From: Blasia pusilla
Lineage: Eukaryota; Marchantiophyta; Marchantiopsida; Blasiales
Reading direction: 5' to 3'
Assembly: GCA_050084515.1 (NCBI GenBank)
Contig: CM114271.1
Location: 21,142,001-21,206,000 of the forward strand
DNA length: 64,000 bases
A program made the translations under genes and the position numbers. Below, piece after piece: positions 21,591 through 33,206 of the stretch; positions within the stretch are counted from its first letter, which is position 1; every line of letters begins with the position of its first letter. The notes below the pieces were generated by a model. It worked only from the letters and a program-made list of their open reading frames with translations. It made no database searches and was not told the origin of the DNA.

Positions 21591-22629
21591 TAAGATAATG
21601 AAGGAGGGCACAAGGGAAAAAAAGAAGAAGGTAGAAACACACCCTTTCCATTCATCCACATAATAGAGGTATCCAAAGGATAGAGATTGAAAATAAATTT
21701 CATGAGTAGATTAGAGAGATTGAATGATTTAATATGATATGGAACTGGCATATATGAAATGGGAAAGAATACTAGAGTTTTTCTAGAGGTTCTCTCCTAA
21801 AGGTTTGAGTCTCTCTAAAACAATACATCTCACAACACATGAACACTATAAATATGAAATGGAATCCGAATTTCAATTATATAATTTCTCTTTTAAGTGC
21901 TTCTTTGTTATTATTTAATTTAGAAAACAATCATAATTAAACCCTTTCTAGCAATGATTAGTTAGTGTGTCCATGTTTGCGTACTAAAATGATTTTAAAA
22001 GTAATTTCTAAATATTTTCATTTCAAAATTTAAATATGATGTCCACTTTCTTAAATCTTAAAAGAGTAACAACATTCCAATCTTCTTAATAATTCGATCG
22101 CTTCATAAAAGTTTAAAGCTTACATACTCCTCCCCTTCCACTCCTTCCACGAAAGTAACACCCACTAGCTATTTCATTGGTTAATCTAAATTAATGAAAT
22201 CATTTTCCTCTACCATTCAAATTCATTTCCTAAAATATCAAATGTATATTAAGGGAAAAACTTATAAAATTTTTATTATTTATCTTTTTATGTCATTATT
22301 TTATCTTATTGTGCATATAAGGTAGTCAATAATAATATAATTTTAAAAATAACAATTAATAAAACTAGTAAGGATCCTAAGGGACCATGCCATATACTCT
22401 TTGGGTTTAATAATTCAAGTTTTAATGTCACTCTTCTTACTATTCTCCCTACTAGCGTAAGCGCTTGCAATGCACGTGTTTATATTACCTTCCTTATTTA
22501 ATTCTCAAATGCCATTTCAAATCAATTTTGAATGATTTTAAGAATTCAAAAGGCAAACCATCCCATTAACTAAAAATGTCAAAAGGAGAGGAGTTTGCAA
22601 AATCAAGAGACACTCAATAATAAGAGAAA
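21591..22629. other. AT-rich intergenic DNA with one Helitron 3'-like end
   Basis: Mostly AT-rich. At 22452-22480 the minus strand reads GTGCATTGCAAGCGCTTACG then CTAG|T, like a Helitron 3' terminus, but no matching 5' end was found. Confidence 0.4.
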
Positions 22630-22778
22630 CTAGTGGGCAGCTCGTGCGTGCACGCGAATGAAGGGAAATTTTTTCTTGTTGCCTGTAGAAGGGAAATATT
22701 TTCTTACTACTCAGTTGCCACGTCTCAAGCAAAAAGGTGTTTGCAAATCAAGAAGAAATTGTCCAATAGTAATATAGA
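22630..22778 (-). mobile_element. Mini-Helitron, 149 bp, minus orientation
   Basis: The minus-strand 5' end is A|TCTATATTACTATTGGAC at 22778, followed by TTCTTGATTTGCAAACACC. The 3' end has the hairpin GCGTGCACGC and then GAGCTGCCCACTAG|T at 22630. Both termini and the A/T insertion context fit. Confidence 0.62.
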
Positions 22779-22812
22779 TAGGTGTGATCTCAAAAATACT
22801 TTTAAAGAATAA

Positions 22813-23024
22813 CTAGTAAGGTGCTCGTGCGATGCATGCGAAATTTAAAAATGTTCGGAGAGCTAGTGTAAAACCCGTGAAAGGAAGAGATTAATGATGT
22901 TGCACACAATTTTTTTTTTTTTTTCTGCCAGTAACATGTGAATCATTTTCTTATTGTCCAATTATTTCTTGTCAAGTATAAAAGTATCTACAAATAAGAA
23001 AAACACTCTCCCATAATAATCTGA
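22813..23024 (-). mobile_element. Mini-Helitron, about 212 bp, minus orientation
   Basis: The minus-strand 3' end is CGCATGCATCGCACGAGCAC then CTTACTAG|T at 22813. The 5' end is TCAGATTATTATGGGAGAGTG at about 23024. It contains a T15-like tract around 22,912-22,924. Confidence 0.52.
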
Positions 23025-23159
23025 ATACCATGTGTCAAATAATACATCTCCAAATTTATATAATTAAAAAAAGAACCGGATTTGAAAATGACATGTATAT
23101 TTTATGACGTGCTCTCACGAAACACGACAACTGAATTTAAATTAACAAATCCATACATA
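23025..23159 (+). repeat. Helitron 5'-end-like fragment
   Basis: TATATAATTAAAAAAAGAACCGGATTTG near 23055 matches the 5' ends at 16,209 and 32,990. No 3' end was identified. Confidence 0.35.
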
Positions 23160-23922
23160 GAACCCGTGATTTTCATCCGCGTATAGAACGGACATCATAT
23201 ATATAGTTACGGTAAACCATTTCGTTCCACTTACTAACTAGTATAGCGAGGACTCTTGGCGGTAGTTTGAGTAATGAGTTCCGCAACGCGTGCCGGGAAC
23301 ATTCTGCCGTCGTTCGGATCAGATGCGTATCTAACTGCAGCAGTCGGATGACGATCCGACGTATGTAGTGACTATGGTCTGTGAACCAATTCGGTGGAGG
23401 TGCTTTCACCTTCCAGATTCGTCAGATCCGACGCCTAGGAGGTCCTTACTGTGCTTGACACTGACGTAGTTAGTCAGAGCGTGTTAGTCGTAGTTAGCGT
23501 CGTGACTTCAGGACTGACCGACGGGTAATCTCTGTGGGACCCCCCAACTGCATTCAACGGCGTGATGCGGTGGTCGTTGTAATCTTAACGACAATGTACT
23601 TCAATCAGTGCCCATACGTTTCTCCCGCCGTTCTCTCATTCTTCCCGATAGGACCGTCGGCGAGATATACCGCCGTGAGTTCACAGAGGCAACGCTAGGG
23701 TTCGTTGGAAGGCAACTGTTTGTTACAGTGCGGCAGGCGAAACTCAGAAGTTCAGAACGACTTTTCGCCGCATGATCATCACGTATACACGGTTTCGCTA
23801 TTTTGCAATGCCAATATTCGGGTAGTTTCCCCATGGGACCAGCATGTTGCCAGGAATTTTCAGTCGGAAACAGTAATCCCGGTTCTTGAACCAACGTTAT
23901 TCAAAGAAGTTAAACAAATCCG
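23160..23922. other. GC-balanced island between AT-rich blocks, no recognised gene
   Basis: About 760 bp with abundant CG dinucleotides and no family resemblance in the frames at 23173-23409 or 23601-23894 (minus) or 23705-23944 (plus). It ends abruptly at an inverted repeat, after which DNA is strongly AT-rich. Confidence 0.4.
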
Positions 23923-23979
23923 ATCGCCGATTATTGTTTTATAAAAATTTATTTATCTATTTATATAATAATCGGCGAT
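23923..23979. repeat. 13-bp perfect inverted repeat with 31-bp AT loop
   Basis: ATCGCCGATTATT at 23923-23935 and its exact reverse complement AATAATCGGCGAT at 23967-23979. The loop is all A/T except two bases. It could form a hairpin, or mark an element end or the edge of the island. Confidence 0.7.
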
Positions 23980-25369
23980 TACATATGCATAGTACCAGTA
24001 AAAATAGTAGGGCAATAAGTCAAAATAGGCAACATCATTAAATTTTGTTACTTGAATCGTTAGAAGGATACAAGTAAAATAAAAGAAAAAGATTTGAATG
24101 CTATATATATATATACATATATAAATAATTTAATATTATAATGAGTGATTATAAATCTTAATAAAATATAATTAATATTTAAATAATCAATATTAGAATT
24201 TTTACCTCAATTCATATTTTATGGAAAAAAGAAATAAAACTTTAATGGAGGAATAATTTTGTTTAAATTTTATGGAAAGATAATGGAGGATTGTAATTAT
24301 TAAGAAAAGATGCTTACTCTTCTAAGATTTTAGAAAATTTGAAATAAATAGTATGATCATTTTTTTAAATAATTGTATTAGTTCACATGTGATATTTTGG
24401 GAAAGGAAAATGAATTTGAATGGAAAAGGAAAATGATTTCATTAATTAAAATTAGCTAAGATTTTAGTTAGTGAATGTTATTCTGGTGGCAAGAATGGAA
24501 GGGAAAGAATAATTATTATTCAAACTTTTACGGAGGAGTGAAATTATTTAGGGGAGATGGGTATTATTTAAATATGAAATTTATTATTATTTTAAGATTT
24601 AAAAAATTGGATACTATATTTAAATTTTGATCTAATAATAAATCTAATTTCAAATTTTAACTATAATTAAAAATAATTATTGACACGTGTTTTTTAAGGC
24701 CCTTCTATTGAGGAAACTGTGTTACGTGTGCATCGCACAGCAACATACTCAGATAGATTGCTAGTAAATTGCAGTGCTATCCTCGAAACTATACCTCACA
24801 TTTATTTATTCTTAAAATTTTTTCTTTTCCTCCTTTTCTTTCTTCATCCATCCCTCTTTCTTATTGAATTCCTTTAAATTTAGTCTTTTTTCTTTACTTA
24901 ATTCCTTTTAAAATTCCATTTGTCAATGGTAGAGGAGTTCTCAAGAGATAAGTGTCAAGAGGGGTAGGAGGGATTATGGAAACCAATCCTCTCTTAATAA
25001 TATAAATTAATACTAGTAGGAATGTATGCCATGGATTAGCATTTTGTGACAACTATGAAGTTTTCAATGTCAACTTATCATTTCAAATTTTGATTCAATC
25101 GCCCCTTCTTGTAAATTTGGTGATAGAGCTTTCCCTCCATATTTGTAATCTCCCCCCTTCCCAATATTGTCCACTTGATTGCAAAGTTCTTTCCTCTATT
25201 CTTTTCGCTAAGCTTGCAAATATAATCCACCTTTGGACCTACAAGCAGAAGACGTAGGTTGGATCTCTCAAAGCTAGCTACTCTTGTGTTCCATATGTCG
25301 TATCAGTGAAGAATTTGAGTGGTATTTAGTGCCAAGTCTCTTGAGGTGCGTCAATTCTTCCTAGAAAGG
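23980..25369. other. AT-rich intergenic DNA
   Basis: No gene recognised. Near 24,720-24,750 ACGTGTGCATCGCACAGCAACATACT resembles a decayed Helitron 3' end (compare 33,180-33,206). Confidence 0.45.
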
Positions 25370-25870
25370 TATGTATTATGATCCTCAACCAATCTCTATT
25401 GGTCACTCATCCAAGATGGAGCCCAAGTATCTACCCTATGCCCTTAGTTTCGGCCCTCAACCCAAATATTGATAGCGTCTTTCAAGCATGCGTTTGGCTA
25501 GTTAACCATCAAGATGACTTGGGGGGAGTATTATCCACCTATCTCCACTTCCCTGAATCCCCCTTGGATCCTTGCCTTGGATCTCTTGTGTCTAATGATT
25601 AAAGTCAATCTTAACTTGGGCTATTTGGCATCTCATAAACGGTCTTGACGCCCTTCGAATTTTGTGACTAGTCACATGATGGCTCTTCCCATCTCAACTA
25701 CTCTTGACTCTCAAGCTATTCGCTCTCAACAAAGAACTCAACTCAAGGCTCTCTTGCTCTTCCTGTCCGATTCCTACCTCCCCATTCCCTTCCCATCTAG
25801 TCAATTGTCACATGCAATAATTCGTCCAAAGTCTAGCCAAGTGAGTTACAAAGTTGAAGGGGGAAAGATT
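25370..25870 (-). repeat. Dispersed repeat R2-like fragment (copy 3)
   Basis: Shares, inverted, the segment around 17,990-18,060 (TTTGGCATCTCAT..., TTGTGACTAGTCAC) and the GGTCACTCATCCAAGATGG / CCCTCAACCCAAA stretch typical of these LTR-like repeats. Limits approximate. Confidence 0.4.
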
Positions 25871-28200
25871 AAAAAATTCAGGGACAATCATGTTGCATAG
25901 TTTGCAACATGATTCAAATTAAGGAACCACTAACTCTATACAAGGTTTGACTCTTTTTTTTTCTACATAATTAAGTTACATTGCTTCTTTCGATTGCGAT
26001 ATAGGTAAAACTATCAAGTATACCATTCATACATTACCACATGTAATTCAGTAATTTTTATTTCCTTTCCTTAAAAAAATAGGACATTTCCTATTTTTCT
26101 CCTTGAAAAAATACATTTTCTTTTCATTGTGTGAATTATTTCCAACTCATTCATGAAATATAATTCCTCCTCATGCTTCCGTGTATTCTTGTATGTAGCT
26201 ACTTACTTTGAAGCAGCTAATAGGGAATGTTCGTTTGATACATTAGCAAAATGACTATTGATCATTAGTAGTCATTTATTGCAAGATCAACATGAATCTA
26301 AGTAGATTGGTATAGAAAGACTAATCCACCTTTCTAATTCATGCCAAAAATCAAATAAAATTTTGCATGAGATTCTCATATATATATATAGTTGGGTAGG
26401 TCTTTTTCTTAGAAGTAGTCCGTACATACCGTACGGTTGGTACATAAGAGGCCTTTCATACTTGAATATTTTCTAGTCACCCAAGAGTAAGCCAATTGAA
26501 AAATGGATAAAGAAAAATTATAAGTTCATTTCATAAGGACTTTTAAATTTTTTTAAGAGTTTTTTCAAATCTCCCTCCTATGAATTATTTTATTCCATTT
26601 TATTTGAAAATGCAACAAAAAATGAAGAGAAATTTTAACTAGATTTTGAAAATTGATTTAAAAATGATTCAAAAGGATTTTTTTTGAAAATGATGAGAGA
26701 TAATAAATTAATTTTGATTTCAATTTAGACTTTTCATCATCATAAATGTTCATCTTGCTAATAGATCGATAATATAATTGACCTTAAACTCTTTCGTGTG
26801 CCAACTCCAAGATTTCGATATGTTTCCAAAGTTTGAGATGTTGGTTTTCCAAAAATAATTGAAATCAAATTTCAGAATTTTTTTTCAACCACTTAAATTT
26901 CATATCACACTTGGATGGCCGTATATATTTTGTTAAAAATAGCCAAGGGAATGCATCCTATGGGGTTACAAACTAGTCATCAGTATGGTAAAGGTATATT
27001 CAAAAGAATTGTTTCTTTCAAGGAATTTTAGATTTTTTTCTAATTTTAAATACCTGTGTAATTATTATATCAAAACTTTAAGAGTTTTTATGGATACGAC
27101 TTCTTCAATGAAAGGATATCCTTAACCGTGAAAGGATATCTTTAAAGTATAATTTCTCAATTGCAAAAAATAGATAAAATAATAATCTAAAATAATAAAT
27201 TTTGGGTGGAGGAAAAATTAAATTAAAAAATATTATCTTCTAGGAGATATCCTAATAACTACATTTTCAGTAAGTACGCATGTGACTCTAGCTTTGATTG
27301 ACCAGGTCAAATAATCTTTTCATCCGTACAACACGTGTCACTCCATGGAAGGCCTTCGAGAAGCGCCGAAAGTAGGACCTTTCGCAACTTGGGGGTTACT
27401 GAGTTTCAAATGAAAGCGCCATGTGTCACTCGATGACATGCCTATCGACAGCTCCAAAAGTATGAATTTTGCGTTTGGTTTTCTATTGTGTTAAGTAAAA
27501 TACATAATGTTTCCGTCATTTATCAAGTCTTCTCTTCTCTTCACACTCAACTAAAGTTTGCTTCCCCATCCATCAGTTTTTCTCCACCATTTTTAATTAA
27601 TGAATTTATTAATGAAGGTTTGTCGAGGTGAAATGGAATGAACCCAAGCGTTTCTACGATGCTTAAAATACCCATACTGTAAAATGAATTTCTACGATGT
27701 TTAAAATACCCATATTGTATTTATTACTAATATGCTTAAAAACGTATACTCCTTGCCGCTTCACTAATAAGACATTATTTCCAAAAGTTTTTGGAGGGGT
27801 TATTTGCACGCCGGGCGATCGTTGTAGATCTACTATGGCCCTTTCCTTATTTGCATTCACCTTCTTTTAAAAAGATTTTTCTTCCCTTTTTTCAAAGTCT
27901 GTCAGCTTTCTGTCAGGGAACCTTCGTCATGTGGCCATTGTTCCCTTTCTAATTTGAGACCTTTTTTGGATTTTTTTTGATATTTGTGTATATATAATGA
28001 TAAGTGGATGGAGCCAGGAATATCATATGGGTACATCGAGGACGCATAAGTTCCGATAAGGGCAATGGGGATGGAGGAAGACATGCACAATTTCCCCCCA
28101 TAAGGTCATGTCCCTCTCACAATAATGTGTAAGACACTTCGTCCGTTACAAGATATATTCACATGTCCACAAACGCTGTGGGAAATGATATTTCATGTCA
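25871..28200. other. AT-rich intergenic DNA
   Basis: No frame or element recognised. It contains a direct repeat GTGAAAGGATATC at about 27,110-27,141 and a duplicated TTTCTACGATG.TTAAAATACCCATA at about 27,651-27,715. Confidence 0.5.
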
Positions 28201-29810
28201 CAAGTTTAGGGTTTAGGGTCAATTTCCAGGTCTAAACCTGACTCCATGGGGTTTGTAAAATACGTTCCCAAGACCAGACCCACCTTGCTACATGCTTGGA
28301 CATGCTCAACACCCACCGCAACGGTATGGAGTGACGAGACTTTCCATATTGCTACACCGATTCACTTTGCAACGATGAAAATCGCTTATAGAAGTGTCCT
28401 TACATTCTACCTTGTTCTCATTAGGGCATGTCAATAAATGTGTTCTTAGAAAAGCATTTGACACCTACTATCAGGAATTCTCACATTCAGCCTTCGTGAC
28501 TGGTTTAGCACATCCACATAACGATAAATCCCTAGAAACGGAGTTCTCCACACGCTCTCCTTAGTGCAAACTTGCAAAGGGTACTTCTTGACCCCAAACT
28601 GCAGGAGAAGGTATTTCGTAGTGACGAGTATAAAGAGAATAACTGACAACTCCTCGCAGTACTTGTCCAGTCAAAGACACTCAGATGGTCGGAATGGTGA
28701 CTGGTAAGGAGGTTGCACAATCATGTACCATTGCGTGTAATCATCGGTAAAAGTTCCTGATCAAGGATAGCAGACTTCCCTCTGCGATGAGGACACAGGT
28801 GATCCAGTGAAAGATGGACTATGACCACAGGATCGCCTCGTCCTGTGTTCCATACGTATTCCACTTTCAAGTCGGATGTTCTGTTTTCGGCAGTGCCTCG
28901 TTTCTCCTAATATGAACTGTCTGCCCATTTCGCTTGTAGCTCTGTTGGTTAGTCAAACATTTCACTTGCAGTGTTACCCGGATTAGCGATAAGAACTTTC
29001 AGGAGAAAATTGCAAATGTTACTCCGGTGCTACCATTCAAGAGAATTGTTTGAGCACCACAAAATGTGCATGGGACCTGTACTTTATCGATGCCCTGTGA
29101 GTTGTACAGTTGGCTCTAGTCGAGGATCCTTCATCTCCACTGATGCAGACAAGAATCTAATTTGCAAGAGGGGAGAGAATCTCATCGTACAAAAAAGAGT
29201 CTTTGAAAAAAATCGACCACAATTGGCTGAGAGCCCCTAATCTCTAGACGTTCAACCTAAGCATTTCCTGCAGTAAGCCCAACGAGTACATGTACTGCAG
29301 ATCTCAAGAGCTGCCCAGGCCTGGTGCCTGAACATCAGAAGACGACGTTCTCCCATTCAATCACACTAGAAATGGGGGCAATAAACACGAAGATAGGAGG
29401 CTTGTTCGGACAGTGACATATGGGGAGGGTTTAAACTTCTGAACGTTGTGATTTACCAAGGCTGAGGAAGGGAAGAAGGCATGAGTAATCTACATGGGCC
29501 TGCGCTTGATGGTTAATTTGTGTTACGATTTTGGCTGGGGTCATGAAAAGCTTCAAGCTTGTCTGATCTTGGTCCCAAGAGTTATCCGTGTGGTGGAAGC
29601 TCAGTAAGTGTACATGACGACGATGCATTACTTGTTTTAAACTACCTACCTCAAGAATATGTTACAGTCCTCATGATTTCGATGCTAAATCGAAGAGGGT
29701 CAAGACCTGGAACAGATCCGTCCGCAGAATTTACAATCATTTTGGTCGATAGAAGAGGATGTATCAGACAAACCACTCAATGACTTTCCCAAAGTGAAGA
29801 ATTTGCTTCT
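28201..29810. other. Region downstream of the Y3IP1-like gene; telo-box at 28,205-28,220
   Basis: TTTAGGGTTTAGGG (two plant telomere-type units) is at about 28,205-28,218. The rest is GC-balanced with small frames (for example 28971-29240 plus) lacking any recognisable domain. The first part next to the gene probably holds its 3' UTR. No polyadenylation site was assigned. Confidence 0.4.
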
Positions 29811-32640
29811 TCATTGAAGAGAATTCAGAAAAAGGATCAGCACAACTGCAACTCCAATAACGACAGGAATGGAGCTCACCAAGTACAGGAAACTATAGCC
29901 CTGCATCAATTGTGAGATCAGCATTAGATATCGGGCAATTGGAGTTTCTCAACGTAAATTTCTCTAACCGTGGCCCCCTCTCACAACAGAGTTGACAGCA
30001 CAGAAAGGCAGCTTGCAATTGAAATGGAAATGAAGGGATACAAAAAAAAGTCTGAGTTGGATGAGAACATACCACAGCGGGTGGTAATATTTCACCCAGT
30101 TCCTTCTTCTCTTCTCCTGGTAGTATATCAGCGGCTGCGTCCCAATCCACCTTGGCTCTTTCAGCAGCAATTCTAGGATCGACTCCTGTGTTTGTCACCT
30201 TCGCGTAAGGCGACGCAACAGGAGGCAAGCGACTGGCAGCAATCTCATCCTGCTCACACCCAGGACAACCAACACGTTCCTCAGAATGGAAACCCAGGGC
30301 ATCAGGCTATGCAGATCAATTTTGTAAGGTTCACAAATGTCATTTCAACCCTGCAGCCCTTTCAAACAACTCTGGAGAGTACTAATGACACAGAGAAAAA
30401 TAATCATTCACCTTCCCACGGTGTACTTAGGCATACCCTAAACCCCTACACCCACGAGTCTCATGGCTACTATATATATCAAACGGTTTCATGAAATTAT
30501 TCGAGTTGCCAGAGAACACAGCTCTTCCATCTTTTGAACAGAAACTGTATGGATTATTGACAGAGTGAGGAGTTTTTCAAGTATAAAACACAGTGAATAA
30601 CCTCAAGATTAGGCCATGCCAGCATCTCCTTGGTGAGCTCCCGCAGGACAATCCGATCTGTTGGGATTCGTCCTTCATAGACCTTCAACAGCACCACACG
30701 CAAGGGCACCCTCATCAGAAAACTCCTCTGGAGTCTCATACAACATCGTTCTCCTGTGACACTGCCAGAGGCTGGGTACAACCACGGAAGAGCATAACTC
30801 ACTTGTCCATATTTTGTATCCAAATTGTTTTTCGACGATCATGGGACACGCATCCTAATGAAACAAAAATGATTTCCATTTGTCCAGCCAGTCATAGCAC
30901 TTGTTGACCCAGATGGCACCGATACTACAGGAGACGTAACAAATTCCATGCGCAGAAAGTGATCAATTTTCATATATTCAATGAATACTTGTGACGAAGT
31001 TGCTAAGACAGGATTGAAAATGAACTCATGCAACCCAATTCCGCTATGATTAATTCCTGATGCACAGTTCAATCGTGCATTTTTCACTTTAAACTGCTGC
31101 GAGAAAGTTTGTATTGTCGTGCAAAGCGCAATAACAGAGTGAGGATTTTTGAAGGTGAGAGATTGGGAAACAATACGACAGCAGGAAGGAGTGTGGGCTA
31201 AAACTGCAACACACTATCATCAAACCTGAAACTGAGGAAAGAAGGGTAGTGACAGGAACGACCGGAAAAAAACGTTCATAATTTCATGAGTGTCCCGAAA
31301 TCAGCTGTGACGAATATGATTTCCACAGGGATGCACACCAAAGCATTACCAAATGAATTGCTGCAGCTGCAGATGAAAGATGTCTGCTTCCAGAAATTAA
31401 ATACGAAGTCTGATGCTGTCGTAACCACTGTAGACTATGCGGCCAGTCAATAGTGATGATCTAGAGAATTAACCCCAAGCATTCAAAACAGCTGCCCACC
31501 TCCATTAGAGCGGCACCCATGTCTTCTCTGGAACAACCTCTGTCGTCCTCAATCCCCAACTGCTTCCGCCGCTCGACATCTCGAGGATCTTCAATCATGA
31601 TTGTCAATCTCACCTGCAGACATAGAAGAGGATGTTAGTGGCTAGAAATTTCGTCGGGGGCCTTTCGACAGAGAAGGTCATCAATGCGGAGACAAATATC
31701 AAAGGGATGATAAAAATGACGGCGCCCTTCCGTTATGTTCTGAATGTGATAGTCATAACACGGCAGAACCGAAAAAATTGACTTGTTTCATTGCAAATGA
31801 TCACTACTGAGGTTGCAATTGAATCATACGTACTTCGTTGAACGTCATATCCCTTTTCGATCGTAGCAGCTCTACAATCTGCAGGTGCATTCTTTATGAG
31901 TAAAATAGCTGTGATGCCAGACGATTACATCACACTTCAGCAATTTGCGAACAGAACTGCTTGACACGTCACATTCAGCTCGTCTTAGAGAACACGGCAT
32001 CCACAGCTTGTACACATCCTGCAACAAAGAGTTTCCCACACGCCTGCAATCTTCGAATTCCACAGCGATAACCTCAATTGCCTGTACCATTCCATGCTTC
32101 ACAAGCCTACAATCTTCGAACAGCTGACAGGAAGGAGGACAACCTTCAGAATCTCCTCAACGTTCGCTCGGTCTTCCTCTTCCTCCGCCGACAGCTGCTC
32201 TTCCACAATCACGCTACTCCCCTCGCCACTACCCTCGAGCGCCCTTCTCGAGAGAGAGCGCACAAACATCTGGAATCCATCGGGAACAACAACAACAACA
32301 ACAAGCCCCTCTCATCACTTAAGAAACAGCTCACAAACAATTCTCAACTTCTCCACCATACACCCAGCCCACAATTCCGGGCACATGTTGAGAGACAGAC
32401 ACGCATGCGCCGGCCACTAACCTTGGTTCCGCGGTGACCGAGGCCGACGCATTGGCACATCCTGACGGGAAGGGACTCTTCGGTGGAACGCTGAATTGAA
32501 AACGGGCGCTTTACAGAGCGACGGAATGCGGAGCTTTGAGGATGCACACCGCTGGAGCTGAAGGATAGTGCGAGGAGGCCGCCATTCCAGCACTGTGCCC
32601 CTCTTGCAGAGAGCATCGCTCCTGCAGATGCCATGGCCAT
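29811..32640 (-). CDS. Y3IP1: Plastid thylakoid protein resembling YCF3-interacting protein 1, seven exons
   Basis: Spliced reading gives 283 residues from exons 32640-32422, 32269-32144, 31878-31834, 31613-31500, 30682-30602, 30249-30073 and 29900-29811. All introns are GT-AG and all junctions are phase 0. Residues 1-73 look like a plastid transit peptide (rich in Ala, Ser, Arg). Exon 2 is acidic (EEQLSAEEEEDRANVEEILK). Then come LLRSKRDMTFNE, RLTIMIEDPRDVERRKQLGI, RIPTDRIVLRELTKEM and AWPNLE, SPYAKVTNTGVDP, KVDWDAAADILPGEE, and a C-terminal helix YLVSSIPVVIGVAVVLILF just before the stop. In the family the protein sits in thylakoids and helps Ycf3 assemble photosystem I. The gene model is strong; the family name is from memory of the conserved C-terminal half and is less certain. 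No disabling change is seen. Confidence 0.8.
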
Positions 32641-32989
32641 CGCTTCAGCAGCTCCGACCTCGAGCCCCGACTCTACTGCTGCGCTCCAAATCGGCCCTCA
32701 AGCACATGGAACAGAGAAATCGCTCCGCCTATCGGCGGAATCTCGCTCGGCCTCATCGCATTTCTCACGGTTCTTCAGCCCATGTTATCTCGTCCAGCTC
32801 GGATCCACGTCAGCAGTGCAACGTGTCCCCGGCCCGACACGTCGTCAGAGTTACCATCCATTCGGCAAGCCACGTCAGCGGAGAGCAAGTTACGCGGCCC
32901 AACAATCGGAGGTGGTAAGCGGAAACGGTGTAGTGAATACGAAAAGGTGGTTTTGGGGTTCTCTTTCGAATGGAAGAAATGATTAGCAA
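32641..32989. promoter_or_regulatory. 5' flank of the Y3IP1-like gene
   Basis: The only GC-balanced stretch between the gene start and the mini-Helitron that begins at 32,990, so the promoter must lie here or beyond the insertion. TCAGCAG- and CACGTCAG-type words occur (ACGTCAGCAG near 32,808, CCACGTCAGCGG near 32,872), the latter with an ACGT core as bound by plant bZIP factors. Plus-strand frames here (32568-32986) are shadows. Confidence 0.4.
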
Positions 32990-33206
32990 TCCTAGATAAT
33001 TAAAAAAAGGATGGGATTAGAATTTATTTTTCTTTTATGACTTTCTTTTTAAGACCTTTTCATTGTTCTTCTATTGTTGATGCATATCTTTTGAATTTAA
33101 TTCAATGAAGAGGAAAAAATAAATTCTATCACCCATTTGAAGGATATTTAAATGAAGAGGAAAAATAGAACTCTGTCACCTGTGCATCGTATGGGCAACA
33201 TACTAG
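32990..33206 (+). mobile_element. Mini-Helitron, 217 bp, upstream of the Y3IP1-like gene
   Basis: Starts A|TCCTAGATAATTAAAAAAAG and ends CACCTGTGCATCGTATGGGC, then AACATACTAG|T. The tail resembles those at 10.53 and 24.72 kb. It lies about 350 bp from the start codon of the gene. Confidence 0.55.

Noticed and set aside
28205-28220. Telomeric or subtelomeric tract
   Set aside because: Only two TTTAGGG units; a telo-box at most.
32078-32986. Plus-strand frames opposite the Y3IP1-like gene start
   Set aside because: Shadows of exons 1-2 and the upstream region. Splice sites and protein pattern support the minus strand only.
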